Source: Iamia sp038233075 (GTDB taxonomy: Bacteria > Actinomycetota > Acidimicrobiia > Acidimicrobiales > Iamiaceae). From it: a stretch of DNA of 64,000 nt. This document shows positions 48,623-57,168 of the stretch, piece after piece (position 1 is the stretch's first letter; every line of letters starts with the position of its first letter). The position numbers and the translations under genes are program-made. Below the pieces are notes generated by a model. The model was not told the origin of the DNA, did not search any database, and saw only the letters and a list, made by a program, of their open reading frames with translations. The stretch spans positions 62,001 to 126,000 of the forward strand of contig JBBSMQ010000005.1 in assembly GCA_038233075.1 (NCBI GenBank). Direction: 5' to 3'.

Positions 48623-49132
48623 ATGGACGAGACCCCCCACGCCGGCCGGCTCCTTGTCGCCACCCCGCTCATCGGCGACGGCACCTTCCACACCACCGTC
48701 ATCCACCTGCTGGCCCACAGCCCCGAGGGTGCCTTCGGGGTGGTCCTCAACCGGCCGTCGGACACCCCGGCCACCGAGGTGCTGGGCCGGTGGGGAGCCC
48801 GAGCTGCGGCTCCGGGGGTGGTGTTCGTCGGGGGACCGGTGGACGGCGACACCGTGATGGGTCTGGGCGCGGAGGGCTCGGTCGACCTCCACTCCGATCC
48901 CGACGAGGCGCCCGACGCCCCCGAGGAGGTGCGCCTCTTCGCCGGTCAGGCCGGCTGGGGCCCGGGTCAGCTGGAGGACGAGCTGGTGGAGCGGGCGTGG
49001 TGGGCCGTCGACCCCGAGCCCGGTGACCTCTTGACCCGTGATCCGGCGGGGCTGTGGGAGCGGGTTCTGCGGCGCCAGCCCGGCGTCACCCGCTGGTTCG
49101 CCAACTACCCCGACGACATCCGGGCCGGCTGA
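48623..49132 (+). CDS. YqgE/AlgH family protein
   Basis: 169 residues. The family pattern is clear: AGRLLVATPLIGDGTFHTTVIHLLAHSPEGAFGVVLNRPS, FVGGPVDGDTVMGLG, RLFAGQAGWGPGQLEDELVERAWWAVDP and the C-terminal WERVLRRQ (parts). AlgH/YqgE proteins are widespread, and their biochemical role is unsettled (in Pseudomonas linked to alginate regulation). A CATCCT box lies 8 nt upstream. It lies between the decarboxylase relic and the guaB3 group. Confidence 0.93.
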   Translation: MDETPHAGRLLVATPLIGDGTFHTTVIHLLAHSPEGAFGVVLNRPSDTPATEVLGRWGARAAAPGVVFVGGPVDGDTVMGLGAEGSVDLHSDPDEAPDAPEEVRLFAGQAGWGPGQLEDELVERAWWAVDPEPGDLLTRDPAGLWERVLRRQPGVTRWFANYPDDIRAG

Positions 49133-49183
49133 CCCCCGACCGGTGGGTCCCGGGCCGGCCACCCGATCGCGGGTCCAGGGGTC

Positions 49184-49189
49184 TAGCCT
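49184..49189 (+). promoter_or_regulatory. -10-like box for the 130-residue gene
   Basis: TAGCCT ending 6 nt before ATG 49196; the intervening bases are C-rich with no Shine-Dalgarno. Confidence 0.4.
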
Positions 49190-49195
49190 GCCCCC

Positions 49196-49588
49196 ATGGC
49201 CACGCTGTCGTTCGAGGGCGAGACCCACGGCGAGCTCGTCGTCAAGGTGCGGAGGTGGCTGGCCTCGGTCGAGGGCGTCGACGACGACGTCCTGGGTGCC
49301 GCCGACGCCATCTCGCAGGGTGCCGAGCTCACCAAGGAGGCCCTGCGCATCATCGCTTCGTCCGCCCCCGAGCCCATCGCCCAGCACGAGCTGGTCAAGG
49401 CCCTCACCGGCGCCGGCTACAAGGCCACCGACGCGACCAAGGACGCGCTCATCGACGGTCTCGACTCCGTCGAGGAGGTCACCGGGGGCAGCGTCGTCAG
49501 GCGGGCCCGCGACGTGGCCGAGCAGGCCGTGTACGAGATGAACGCGCAGGTCGCGCGCCAGATCCTGAAGTCGCTGCGCCCCCGCTGA
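49196..49588 (+). CDS. hypothetical helical protein
   Basis: 130 residues, soluble and mostly helical. It begins with a short strand (ATLSFEGETHGELVVKVRRWLAS), then ELTKEALRIIASSAPEPIAQHELVKALTGAGYKATDATKDALIDGLDSVEEV (parts), which reads like a winged-helix or degron-type module, and ends with a basic helix (ARQILKSLRPR). I cannot name a family. A TAGCCT box just upstream and a normal codon pattern support expression. It sits 68 bp before guaB3; co-transcription is possible. Confidence 0.6.
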   Translation: MATLSFEGETHGELVVKVRRWLASVEGVDDDVLGAADAISQGAELTKEALRIIASSAPEPIAQHELVKALTGAGYKATDATKDALIDGLDSVEEVTGGSVVRRARDVAEQAVYEMNAQVARQILKSLRPR

Positions 49589-49656
49589 CGACGAGGCCGA
49601 GCGCCGCACCCTGACCGACCAGCGCGCCGCGCCGGCGCGAGAGACGAGCAACCTGG

Positions 49657-50766
49657 ATGGCCGAGATCGAGATCGGCATGGGCAAGCAGGCCCGACGGGC
49701 CTACGGACTCGACGACGTGGCCATCGTGCCCAATCGCCGCACCCGAGACCTCGACGACGTCGACACCTCCTGGGAGATCGACGCCTTCACCTTCGACGTT
49801 CCCATCATGGCGTCGGGGATGGACAGCGTCGTCAGTCCGGCGACGGCCATCACCCTGGGTCGCCTGGGCAGCGTCGCCCCCCTCAACCTCGAGGGGCTCT
49901 GGACCCGCCACGAGGACCCGGAGCCGCTGCTGACCTCGGCCGCGGTCAAGCCCGAGGCCGAGGCGTGGGCCCTGCTGCGGGCCGCCTACGCCGAGCCGGT
50001 GAAGCCCGAGCTCATCCGCGACCGTGTCAAGGAGATCCGCGCCGGGGGCGTGGTGTCCTGCGGCTCGGTGACCCCGCACCGGGTCGAGGCCCTGGCCGAT
50101 GCGCTGGTGGCGGCCGAGCTCGATCTGCTCGTCATCCAAGGCACGGTGGTGTCGGCCGAGCACGTCACCAAGGGTAACCCCGAACCGCTCAACCTCAAGA
50201 CCTTCGTGCGGCGCCTCGACATCCCGGTCATCGTCGGCGGGTGCTCCAGCTACCGGGCCGCCCTGCACCTCATGCGCACGGGGGCCGCCGGCATCCTCGT
50301 CGGCGTGGGAGCCGGCTCCACCTCATCGACCCGCCGCATCCTCGGCATGGGGGTGGCCCAGGCCACCGCGCTCGCCGATGCCCGAGCCGCCCGCATGCGC
50401 CACCTGGACGAGACGGGCGTCGACGTCCACCTGATCTCCGACGGGGGGATCCGCACCGGCGGCGACATCGCCAAGGCCATCGTCTGCGGCGCCGACGCGG
50501 TGATGGTGGGCGCACCACTCGCGGCGGCCACCGAGGCGCCCGGTCGCGGCTTCCACTGGGGTCAGGCCGCCGTCCACGCCGATCTCCCGCGGGGGGCGCG
50601 CCAGCGGGTCCAACCGGTCGGCTCGCTGGCCGAGGTCCTCAACGGCCCTGCCGCCGACGACACCGGAACTGCGAACCTGGTCGGAGCCCTGCGCCGCACC
50701 ATGGCCCTCACCGGCTACGCCAGCACCAAAGAGCTGCAGAAGGCCGATCTGGTCGTCACCACCTGA
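49657..50766 (+). CDS. guaB3: GuaB3 family IMP dehydrogenase-related protein
   Basis: 369 residues, matching the GuaB3 family (TIGR01304 type). EIGMGKQARRAYGLDDVAIVPNRRTRD, FDVPIMASGMDSVVSP and LISDGGIRTGGDIAKAIVCGADAVMVGAPLA (in part) follow IMPDH barrel positions. The CBS domains are absent. The IMPDH active-site loop reads GAGSTSSTRRILG, without the catalytic Cys found in GuaB. The protein is widespread in actinobacteria, but its in vivo reaction is not clear to me. The ATG is followed 20 bp after the stop by the guaA region, so it belongs to the GMP cluster. Confidence 0.92.
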   Translation: MAEIEIGMGKQARRAYGLDDVAIVPNRRTRDLDDVDTSWEIDAFTFDVPIMASGMDSVVSPATAITLGRLGSVAPLNLEGLWTRHEDPEPLLTSAAVKPEAEAWALLRAAYAEPVKPELIRDRVKEIRAGGVVSCGSVTPHRVEALADALVAAELDLLVIQGTVVSAEHVTKGNPEPLNLKTFVRRLDIPVIVGGCSSYRAALHLMRTGAAGILVGVGAGSTSSTRRILGMGVAQATALADARAARMRHLDETGVDVHLISDGGIRTGGDIAKAIVCGADAVMVGAPLAAATEAPGRGFHWGQAAVHADLPRGARQRVQPVGSLAEVLNGPAADDTGTANLVGALRRTMALTGYASTKELQKADLVVTT

Positions 50767-50851
50767 ATCCCACGCAACCGCCACCATGAGCCCCTGCTGC
50801 GGTGGGCCAGGGAGACCGTTCCCGACGGCCGGCGTGGATCGGCGTGACGAC

Positions 50852-50857
50852 TACGGT
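50852..50857 (+). promoter_or_regulatory. -10-like box for guaA
   Basis: TACGGT ending 6 nt before GTG 50864. This is the main reason for choosing that start over ATG 50786. Confidence 0.4.
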
Positions 50858-50863
50858 TTCGGG

Positions 50864-52438
50864 GTGGCCCCGTCGGACGAGTCCCGCATCGCCGAACCCC
50901 CGGAGCGACCCGTCCTCGTCGTCGACTTCGGCGCCCAGTACGCCCAGCTGATCGCCCGTCGGGTCCGCGAGGCCCACGTCTACAGCGAGATCGTGCCCGC
51001 CTCGCTCCGCGCCGAGGAGTACGCTGCCCGCAAGCCCGCCGGCATCATCTTCAGTGGCGGACCGGCGTCGGTGCACGTCGACGGCGCCCCGACCATCGAC
51101 CCCGGCGTCTACGAGCTCGGGGTCCCGGTGCTGGGCATCTGCTATGGGGCCCAGCTCGTCACCCTCCAGCTGGGGGGCACAGTGGCCGCCACCGGTCGCG
51201 CCGAGTACGGGCGCACCGCCCTCGATGTCACCCTTCCCGATGCGGTGGTGTTCGGCGGCGGCCAGCCCGAGCACCAACAGGTCTGGATGAGCCACCGCGA
51301 CTCCATCACCGCCGCACCGGACGGCTTCACCGTCACCGCCACCAGTCCCGACGCTCCGGTGGCGGCCATGGAGGACGTGGCCCGACGTCTCCACGCCGTG
51401 CAGTTCCACCCCGAGGTGGTCCACACGCCCCACGGCCAGCACATGCTGGAGCGCTTCCTCTACGAGGTCTGCGGGTGCTCGCCGGACTGGACCACGACCT
51501 CGGTCATCGAGAGCGGCGTCGAGGCCACCCGGGCCCAGGTCGGCGACGCCCGTGTCATCTGCGGCCTCTCCGGCGGGGTGGACTCCGCCGTGGCCGCCGC
51601 CCTCGTGCACAAGGCCGTCGGACCCCAGCTCACGTGCGTCTTCGTCGACCACGGACTCATGCGAGAGGGCGAGGGGGAGCAGGTGGTGGAGACCTTCCGC
51701 CGCCACCAGGGCATCGAGCTCGTCCACGTCCGGGCCGCAGACCGCTTCTTCGCCCGCCTCGAGGGCCTGGTCGACCCCGAGGACAAGCGCAAGGCGATCG
51801 GCGAGGAGTTCATCCGGGTCTTCGAGGAGACCTCCGGTGGCATCTCCGACGCCCGCTTCCTCGTGCAGGGCACCCTCTACCCCGACGTCATCGAGTCCGG
51901 CGGCAGCGACGGGTCCTCCACCATCAAGAGCCACCACAACGTGGGCGGTCTCCCCGAGGACATGGAGCTCGACCTGGTCGAGCCCCTGCGCAGCCTGTTC
52001 AAGGACGAGGTGCGGGCCCTCGGAGCTGAGCTGGGCCTGCCCGACGAGATCGTGTGGCGCCAGCCCTTCCCCGGCCCTGGGCTCGGCGTGCGCATCATCG
52101 GTGAGGTCACCCCCGAGAAGGTGGCCCTGCTCCAGCGGGCCGACACCATCGTCCGCGAGGAGATCAAGGGCGCCGGCCTGGAGCGGGAGATCTGGCAGGC
52201 CTTCGCCGTCCTGCCCGACATCCGCAGCGTCGGGGTCCAGGGCGATGAGCGCACCTACGGCTACCCGATCATCATCCGCGCCGTCACCAGCGAGGACGCC
52301 ATGACCGCAGACTGGGCCCGCCTGCCCCACGACCTGCTGGAGCGCATGTCGAGCCGGATCATCAACGAGGTCGACGGCGTCAACCGCGTCGCCTACGACG
52401 TGACCTCCAAACCCCCCGGCACCATCGAGTGGGAGTGA
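50864..52438 (+). CDS. guaA: GMP synthase (glutamine-hydrolysing)
   Basis: 524 residues. N-terminal class I glutamine amidotransferase: VLVVDFGAQYAQLIARRVRE, GICYGAQ with the nucleophilic Cys, and FHPEVVHT with His and Glu. The ATP pyrophosphatase has CGLSGGVDSAVAAALVH and VFVDHGLMREGE; the C-terminal dimerisation region has QPFPGPGLGVRIIGE and PPGTIEWE at the end. It aminates XMP to GMP, the step after GuaB. The upstream 26 codons from ATG 50786 look non-homologous, and a TACGGT box precedes GTG 50864. Length fits the family (about 515-530). Confidence 0.98.
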   Translation: MAPSDESRIAEPPERPVLVVDFGAQYAQLIARRVREAHVYSEIVPASLRAEEYAARKPAGIIFSGGPASVHVDGAPTIDPGVYELGVPVLGICYGAQLVTLQLGGTVAATGRAEYGRTALDVTLPDAVVFGGGQPEHQQVWMSHRDSITAAPDGFTVTATSPDAPVAAMEDVARRLHAVQFHPEVVHTPHGQHMLERFLYEVCGCSPDWTTTSVIESGVEATRAQVGDARVICGLSGGVDSAVAAALVHKAVGPQLTCVFVDHGLMREGEGEQVVETFRRHQGIELVHVRAADRFFARLEGLVDPEDKRKAIGEEFIRVFEETSGGISDARFLVQGTLYPDVIESGGSDGSSTIKSHHNVGGLPEDMELDLVEPLRSLFKDEVRALGAELGLPDEIVWRQPFPGPGLGVRIIGEVTPEKVALLQRADTIVREEIKGAGLEREIWQAFAVLPDIRSVGVQGDERTYGYPIIIRAVTSEDAMTADWARLPHDLLERMSSRIINEVDGVNRVAYDVTSKPPGTIEWE

Positions 52439-52577
52439 CGAGGGCTCCGAACGCCCGGCTCACGGTGGTGGGTCGCGCAACGCCCACGGTTCGGTGCTCG
52501 CCATGGCTCCGCTCCGCTGCCGTGGACGTCGCCCGACCTTTGCCCTGATCCGGTCGTCCACCTCGTGGCGGTGAGGT

Positions 52578-52594
52578 CGGCGGCTTCGCCGCCG
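52578..52594. terminator. hairpin between guaA and mazF
   Basis: CGGCGGC and GCCGCCG form a perfect 7-bp stem with a TTC loop, in the 184-bp gap between the convergent guaA and toxin genes. No T tract. The remaining gap shows no gene or other element. Confidence 0.5.
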
Positions 52595-52622
52595 TGCCGC
52601 CTCCTGCGTCGGCGGGCGGAGG

Positions 52623-52928
52623 TCAGCAGCCGAGGGCGTGGCTGATGGCGGCGCAGACGCGGTCCAGCGTGGCGGTGTCCACCAGGCCCACCTGAGTGGT
52701 GAGCGACGACTGCGGGACGGTGTGGAGTTCGTCGCAGTTGACCACCGACGGGCACTCGACGCCGGCGTCATCGCTGACCTCGACCTCGACGGCCAAGCCT
52801 CGTCGGGAGGTGGTGATCTCGGCCACCGTGACCAGCAGCCGCACGTCGATGACCTCGCTCCGGGTCAGGACGAGGACCGGTCGGCGCTTGCGCCCCACCT
52901 GCGCCAGCCACACCTCCCCACGCGTCAC
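52623..52928 (-). CDS. mazF: MazF/PemK-type toxin endoribonuclease
   Basis: 101 residues. MTRGEVWLAQVGRKRRPVLVLTRSE is the MazF/PemK opening with the conserved RPVLV strand; LLVTVAEITTSRRG and VVNCDELHTVPQSSL follow (Asp-Glu and Ser positions typical). Such toxins cut mRNA at short sequences. The GTG start overlaps the antitoxin stop (GTGA). Family and operon arrangement agree. Length is at the short end but complete. Confidence 0.9.
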   Translation of the reverse strand: MTRGEVWLAQVGRKRRPVLVLTRSEVIDVRLLVTVAEITTSRRGLAVEVEVSDDAGVECPSVVNCDELHTVPQSSLTTQVGLVDTATLDRVCAAISHALGC

Positions 52929-53137
52929 CCGTTGCCCCAGGACTCGGACCCCTCCCAGTCCGGATCCGGGCGTTCGGGGTGTCGGCGGTACGCCTCTCGG
53001 TCGGCACGGGCCCGAACACGGCGGACAGCAGCCGCGACCCCGTCGCGTGCGGCGGCTGAGATGTTGACGTCGAGCGCTCGCGCCTGGGCCGCAAGGTCAG
53101 GGTCCAGGGTGAAGGTGGTGCGAGTCGAAGCCACCAT
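52925..53137 (-). CDS. CcdA/ribbon-helix-helix-type antitoxin
   Basis: 70 residues. The N-terminal strand-helix-helix (ASTRTTFTLDPDLAAQARAL, DVNISAAARDGVAAAVRR) is a ribbon-helix-helix DNA-binding fold close to CcdA antitoxins. The C-terminal acidic and Trp-containing tail (DPDWEGSESWGNG) would cover the toxin. It precedes the mazF-type gene with a 4-bp overlap. RHH antitoxins usually autoregulate by binding their own promoter; the upstream 'GCTAGC' palindrome at about 53140-53145 is a possible operator core. Confidence 0.82.
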   Translation of the reverse strand: MVASTRTTFTLDPDLAAQARALDVNISAAARDGVAAAVRRVRARADREAYRRHPERPDPDWEGSESWGNG

Positions 53138-53143
53138 CGGATG

Positions 53144-53218
53144 CTAGCGCTGCTTGACGGTGTGGGTGGCCAGCGTCGTCGCGATGCCGATGACGGTCAG
53201 CAGCTCCAGGTGGGTCAT
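53144..53218 (-). CDS. candidate 24-residue hydrophobic peptide
   Basis: ATG 53218 to TAG 53144-53146 codes a short peptide, MTHLELLTVIGIATTLATHT and a basic end. The middle is hydrophobic enough for a membrane helix. AGGA lies 9 nt upstream. It lies between the flippase-like gene and the antitoxin on the same strand. Small hydrophobic peptides beside toxin genes exist, but a chance ORF is just as likely. Confidence 0.2.
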   Translation of the reverse strand: MTHLELLTVIGIATTLATHTVKQR

Positions 53219-53229
53219 GTCCGGCGGTC

Positions 53230-54345
53230 CTAGGACGCTCGACGATGACCGGTGGGGGGCTGATCGTCCACGTCCCACACGTTCACGCCGACCACGTCGC
53301 GGGTGTCGTCGGCCAGCTCGCGCAGCGGGTGGCTGCGCATGCGGCGGATCGACCGGGGCCCGACCCGCAGGGTGGCGTAGCTGATGGCGCCGAGCGGGAT
53401 CGGCAACCAGAACTGGGCCAGGCGGTAGGTCACGACCGAGATGGCCGCCTCGCTGCGCCCCAGTCCGAAGCCGACCAGGGTGGCGATGAGGGTGGCCTCG
53501 ACGAAGCCCAGGCCGCCCGGGGTGAGGGGGATGACGGCGAGGATGTTGGCGACGCAGAAGGCGACGATCACGTCGACCGGGTTCAGGGCGGGGCCGAAGG
53601 CGCGGATGAAGACCCAGAGGGCGGCCGCGTCGAGCAGCCAGTTCACCGCCGCCCACAGGATCCCCCGACGGATGAGGGTGGGGTTCTCGATGAGCTCGCG
53701 CAGCCGGGCGACGAGGGTGAGCATGAAGCGCTCGGCGGTGTCGGGGTCGAGGAACGGCACCTTGTCGGCGATGGACCGCACCACCTTGGTGGCCGGCGCC
53801 TGCCCCTTCATGAGCAGCACCACCAGACCGGCGAACAGGGCGAGCAACAGCATGCCGATGATGGCCGCCGTCCCGTAGACCGGGTTGAAGCCGTCGAGGG
53901 GGATGGACCCCAGCAGGGCCAGCCACAGCAGCAGGTTGAGCCCGACGGCCGACCCCAGGCCGACGGTCGCCAGCGTGAACCCGGCGGCGGCGCCGGGCAC
54001 CCCGGACTGGGTGAAGAGGCGCAGCCCGACCGTGCTCCCGGCCGCGGAGCCGCCCGGCACCAGGTTGGTGACGGCCTTGGTCGACAGCTGGATCCGCAGC
54101 ACCGTGGCCATGCTGAGGTGGGGCTCGGGGGGCAGGGTGACGCGGGTGAGCTGGGCGTAGGCCACCAGCGCGGTCATCTCCAGCCCCAGGGCCAGCAGCA
54201 GGAGGAGCGGGTTGACCGCGCTCAGCTGGTCAGCGGCCTTGCGGGCCCCGCCCAGCTGGGGCAGGACGAGGTAGTTGAACACCAGGAAGAAGGCAATGAC
54301 CAGCGGCGTCCGCTTGAGCGTCTTGGCTCCCTTGATCCGGACCAT
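53230..54345 (-). CDS. lysylphosphatidylglycerol synthase TM-domain/UPF0104 flippase-like protein
   Basis: 371 residues with about eight hydrophobic helices. The LPG_synthase_TM family pattern is visible: LVFNYLVLPQLGGARKAADQL, LSTKAVTNLVPGGSAAGSTVGLRLF, GLLAVNWLLDAAALWVFIRAFG-like segment, and VANILAVIPLTPGGLGFVEATLIATLVGFG (parts). Such proteins flip or modify phospholipids or glycolipids; without the C-terminal synthase domain it is likely a flippase-type or unknown transporter. The ATG at 54345 is the first start in frame. The gene is divergent from the helicase. Confidence 0.88.
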   Translation of the reverse strand: MVRIKGAKTLKRTPLVIAFFLVFNYLVLPQLGGARKAADQLSAVNPLLLLLALGLEMTALVAYAQLTRVTLPPEPHLSMATVLRIQLSTKAVTNLVPGGSAAGSTVGLRLFTQSGVPGAAAGFTLATVGLGSAVGLNLLLWLALLGSIPLDGFNPVYGTAAIIGMLLLALFAGLVVLLMKGQAPATKVVRSIADKVPFLDPDTAERFMLTLVARLRELIENPTLIRRGILWAAVNWLLDAAALWVFIRAFGPALNPVDVIVAFCVANILAVIPLTPGGLGFVEATLIATLVGFGLGRSEAAISVVTYRLAQFWLPIPLGAISYATLRVGPRSIRRMRSHPLRELADDTRDVVGVNVWDVDDQPPTGHRRAS

Positions 54346-54577
54346 CTCGGCGGTGACCGAGGTGCCCAGCAGGCCCTGGCCCTCGGCGGCCTCGTCGTCG
54401 CGCCCGACCGCGGACGGGTCCTCGGGGCGCGTCGTTCCCTCGTGCCCGACCGCAGGCGGCGCCGGGTGAGGAGCCTCATCGTGGTGCTGTCCCTCGGTGA
54501 TGCGCCATCATCCCAGGAACGGAGCGACCGCGGCGACCACGGTGGCCCCGTCGGGCGAGGACGTCGCAGGGCCTCGG

Positions 54578-54583
54578 TAGGGT
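54578..54583 (+). promoter_or_regulatory. -10-like box for pcrA
   Basis: TAGGGT ending 7 nt before ATG 54591; no Shine-Dalgarno. Confidence 0.45.
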
Positions 54584-54590
54584 GGCCGCG

Positions 54591-56891
54591 ATGGCAGGCC
54601 CGGACCTCTCCGCTGGCGAGATCGACCTCCTCGCCGGCCTCAACCCGGCACAGGTCGACGCCGTCACCCACGTGGACGGACCCCTCCTCGTCCTGGCCGG
54701 TGCCGGCTCGGGCAAGACCCGGGTGCTGACCCATCGCATCGCCCACCTCATCCGCGATCACCACGTGTCGCCGTTCTCCATCCTGGCCATCACCTTCACC
54801 AACAAGGCGGCCGACGAGATGAAGCACCGGGTGGCCGCCCTGGTTGGTCCCGTGGCCGAGAAGATGTGGGTGTCGACGTTCCACTCGGCGTGTGTGCGCA
54901 TCCTCCGGCGGGAGGCACCGCGCCTCGGGTACCCGTCCTCGTTCACGATCTACGACCAGGCCGACGCGGTGCGGCTCACCACCTACGTCCTGCGCGACCT
55001 GGACATCGACACCAAGCGCTTCCCGCCCCGCCGGGTCCACGCCACCATCAGTGCGGCCAAGAACAAGGGCATCAGCGTCGAGGCGTTCGAGGCGGCCGCC
55101 ACCAACCCCTTCGAGCGGCGCGACGCCGAGGCCTACCGCGAGTACCAGTCCCGCCTCCGCAAGGCCGGGGCCATGGACTTCGACGACCTGCTCGCTGTCA
55201 CCGTGGAGATCCTTAGGACCTTCCCCGACGCCCTGGAGCACTACCAGCAGCGCTTCACCCACATCCTCGTCGACGAGTACCAGGACACGAACCCGGTGCA
55301 GAACGATCTCGTCATGCTCCTCGGGGCCGCTCACCGCAACGTCTGCGTCGTGGGAGACCACGATCAATCGATCTACAAGTTCCGGGGCGCCGACATGAGC
55401 AACATCGTCGACTTCGAGACGGCGTTCCCCGAGGTCAACGTGGTCCTCCTGGAGCAGAACTACCGCTCGACCCAGACGGTGCTCGACGCGGCCAACGCCG
55501 TGATCGCCCACAACGTGACCCGCAAGCCCAAGGAGCTGTGGACCGACCAGGGTGCGGGTGAGCCCATCCTGCGGTTCCACGCCGACGACGAGTCCGACGA
55601 GGCCCAGTGGGTCACCGGGCGGATGTCGACCTTCCACGACCACGGGCAGCGCTGGGGCGACATGGCGGTCTTCTACCGGACCAACGCCCAGAGCCGAGTG
55701 CTGGAGGAATCCCTGGCGCGCAGCGGCATCCCCTACAAGGTCGTGGGCGGCACCCGCTTCTACGACCGACGCGAGGTCAAAGATGCGGTGGCCTACCTGA
55801 AGGCCGTGGTCAACCCGGCCGACGAGGTGGCCGTCAAGCGGGTGCTGAACACGCCCAAGCGGGGTGTGGGCGACGCCTCGGTGTCCCGCCTCGACGCCTG
55901 GGCCGCCAGCAAGGGCATCACCTTCACCGAGGCCCTGCACCGTGCTGCCGACGCCGGCGTGGGGGGACGGGCCGTCAACGGGATCGTCGCCTTCCTCGAG
56001 GTGCTGGCGGCGGCCACCGCCGTGACCGACGAGGGCCCGGGCCCGATGCTCGAGGTCCTCCTCGAGCGCAGCGGCTACGTGGCCGAGCTGCGGGCCGAGC
56101 ACTCCATCGAGGCCGAGGGCCGCATCGAGAACCTGGCCGAGCTGGTCGGCGCGGCCCGGGAGGTGGAGGCGGCCGACGTGTTCCTCGAGCAGATCAGCCT
56201 GGTGGCCGACACCGACGACCTCGACGACGACGAGTCCGAGGTCCTGCTCATGACCCTCCACGCGGCCAAGGGCCTGGAGTTCCCGATCGTGTTCGTGATC
56301 GGCCTGGAGGACGGGGTGTTCCCCCACGTGCGCGCCCTCACCGAGCCCGATGAGCTGGAGGAGGAGCGTCGCCTCGCCTATGTGGGCATCACCCGCGCCC
56401 GGGAGGCGCTGCACCTCAGCCACGCCTGGGCCCGCACCATGTTCGGGGCCACCCAGTACAACCCCCCCAGTCGGTTCCTCGCGGAGATCCCCTCCGCTCT
56501 GGTCACCGAGGTCCAGGGCCGGCGCCGGGCCTCACGCTCCGGGGGCGGCGGGGGTCGCGGTGCGGCTGGTGGGGGCGACGGCACGCCCGACGGCCGCGTC
56601 TGGGGTACGGGGGGGCGTGACCGCGGCGAGGTGAGCCCGGCCCGGGCGCGGCGCGAGGCGGCCCTCGAGCGTCGGGTCGACGCCGCCGTGGATGCGGGCG
56701 GGTCGGCGGAGCCGGTCGGCGCCGCCGCCCTCGGCCTCAAGGCCGGTGACGACGTCCGCCACGCCAAGTGGGGCGACGGGGTGATCCTCGACGTCGAGGG
56801 CCAGGGCGACAAGAGCGAGGCCCTCATCCGGTTCCCGACGGTGGGCGAGAAGCGTCTTCTCCTGGCGTGGGCCCCGGTCGAGCGAGCCTGA
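54591..56891 (+). CDS. pcrA: UvrD/PcrA-type DNA helicase
   Basis: 766 residues, superfamily 1A. Motifs: Q motif LNPAQVDAVTH, Walker A VLAGAGSGKTRVL, Ia ITFTNKAADEM, II VDEYQDTNPVQ, III VVGDHDQSIYKFRGA, IV LLEQNYRST, V LMTLHAAKGLEFPIVFV and VI ERRLAYVGITRARE. The C-terminal 150 residues hold a Gly/Arg-rich linker and a Tudor-like domain (KAGDDVRHAKWGDGVILD) that in PcrA/UvrD contacts RNA polymerase. It unwinds DNA in excision repair and removes RecA or stalled transcription. ATG 54591 is set by the TAGGGT box; GTG 54582 is an alternative. Confidence 0.96.
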   Translation: MAGPDLSAGEIDLLAGLNPAQVDAVTHVDGPLLVLAGAGSGKTRVLTHRIAHLIRDHHVSPFSILAITFTNKAADEMKHRVAALVGPVAEKMWVSTFHSACVRILRREAPRLGYPSSFTIYDQADAVRLTTYVLRDLDIDTKRFPPRRVHATISAAKNKGISVEAFEAAATNPFERRDAEAYREYQSRLRKAGAMDFDDLLAVTVEILRTFPDALEHYQQRFTHILVDEYQDTNPVQNDLVMLLGAAHRNVCVVGDHDQSIYKFRGADMSNIVDFETAFPEVNVVLLEQNYRSTQTVLDAANAVIAHNVTRKPKELWTDQGAGEPILRFHADDESDEAQWVTGRMSTFHDHGQRWGDMAVFYRTNAQSRVLEESLARSGIPYKVVGGTRFYDRREVKDAVAYLKAVVNPADEVAVKRVLNTPKRGVGDASVSRLDAWAASKGITFTEALHRAADAGVGGRAVNGIVAFLEVLAAATAVTDEGPGPMLEVLLERSGYVAELRAEHSIEAEGRIENLAELVGAAREVEAADVFLEQISLVADTDDLDDDESEVLLMTLHAAKGLEFPIVFVIGLEDGVFPHVRALTEPDELEEERRLAYVGITRAREALHLSHAWARTMFGATQYNPPSRFLAEIPSALVTEVQGRRRASRSGGGGGRGAAGGGDGTPDGRVWGTGGRDRGEVSPARARREAALERRVDAAVDAGGSAEPVGAAALGLKAGDDVRHAKWGDGVILDVEGQGDKSEALIRFPTVGEKRLLLAWAPVERA

Positions 56892-57168
56892 CCACCCGCG
56901 GGGAGAGGTCGCCGGCGGCGATCCCACCGCACCGGAGCGCACGGCCTGACGCCGGCGGGGGAGAGGTCCCCGATGACACGCCGGTGGTTGGCAACCGACG
57001 GAGCCAGGTGACAACCTTCCCCCGGCACCGTCACGGCGTGCCCCCACCCGGATCGGACCACGTGACCCCTCGGCGAGAGCCCCATCGACCGCCCCGCCCC
57101 CGAGCCGTCGGCGCCGGGACCAGGCTTCGCGCTCGTCGGGAGCCGACGCGGGGCCGGTCGCGGACCCC

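Noticed and set aside
46709..49651. 980-codon open frame on the minus strand overlapping guaB in another frame
   Set aside because: GuaB motifs and the intein are in the other frame; this one reads as Arg/Pro-rich noise.
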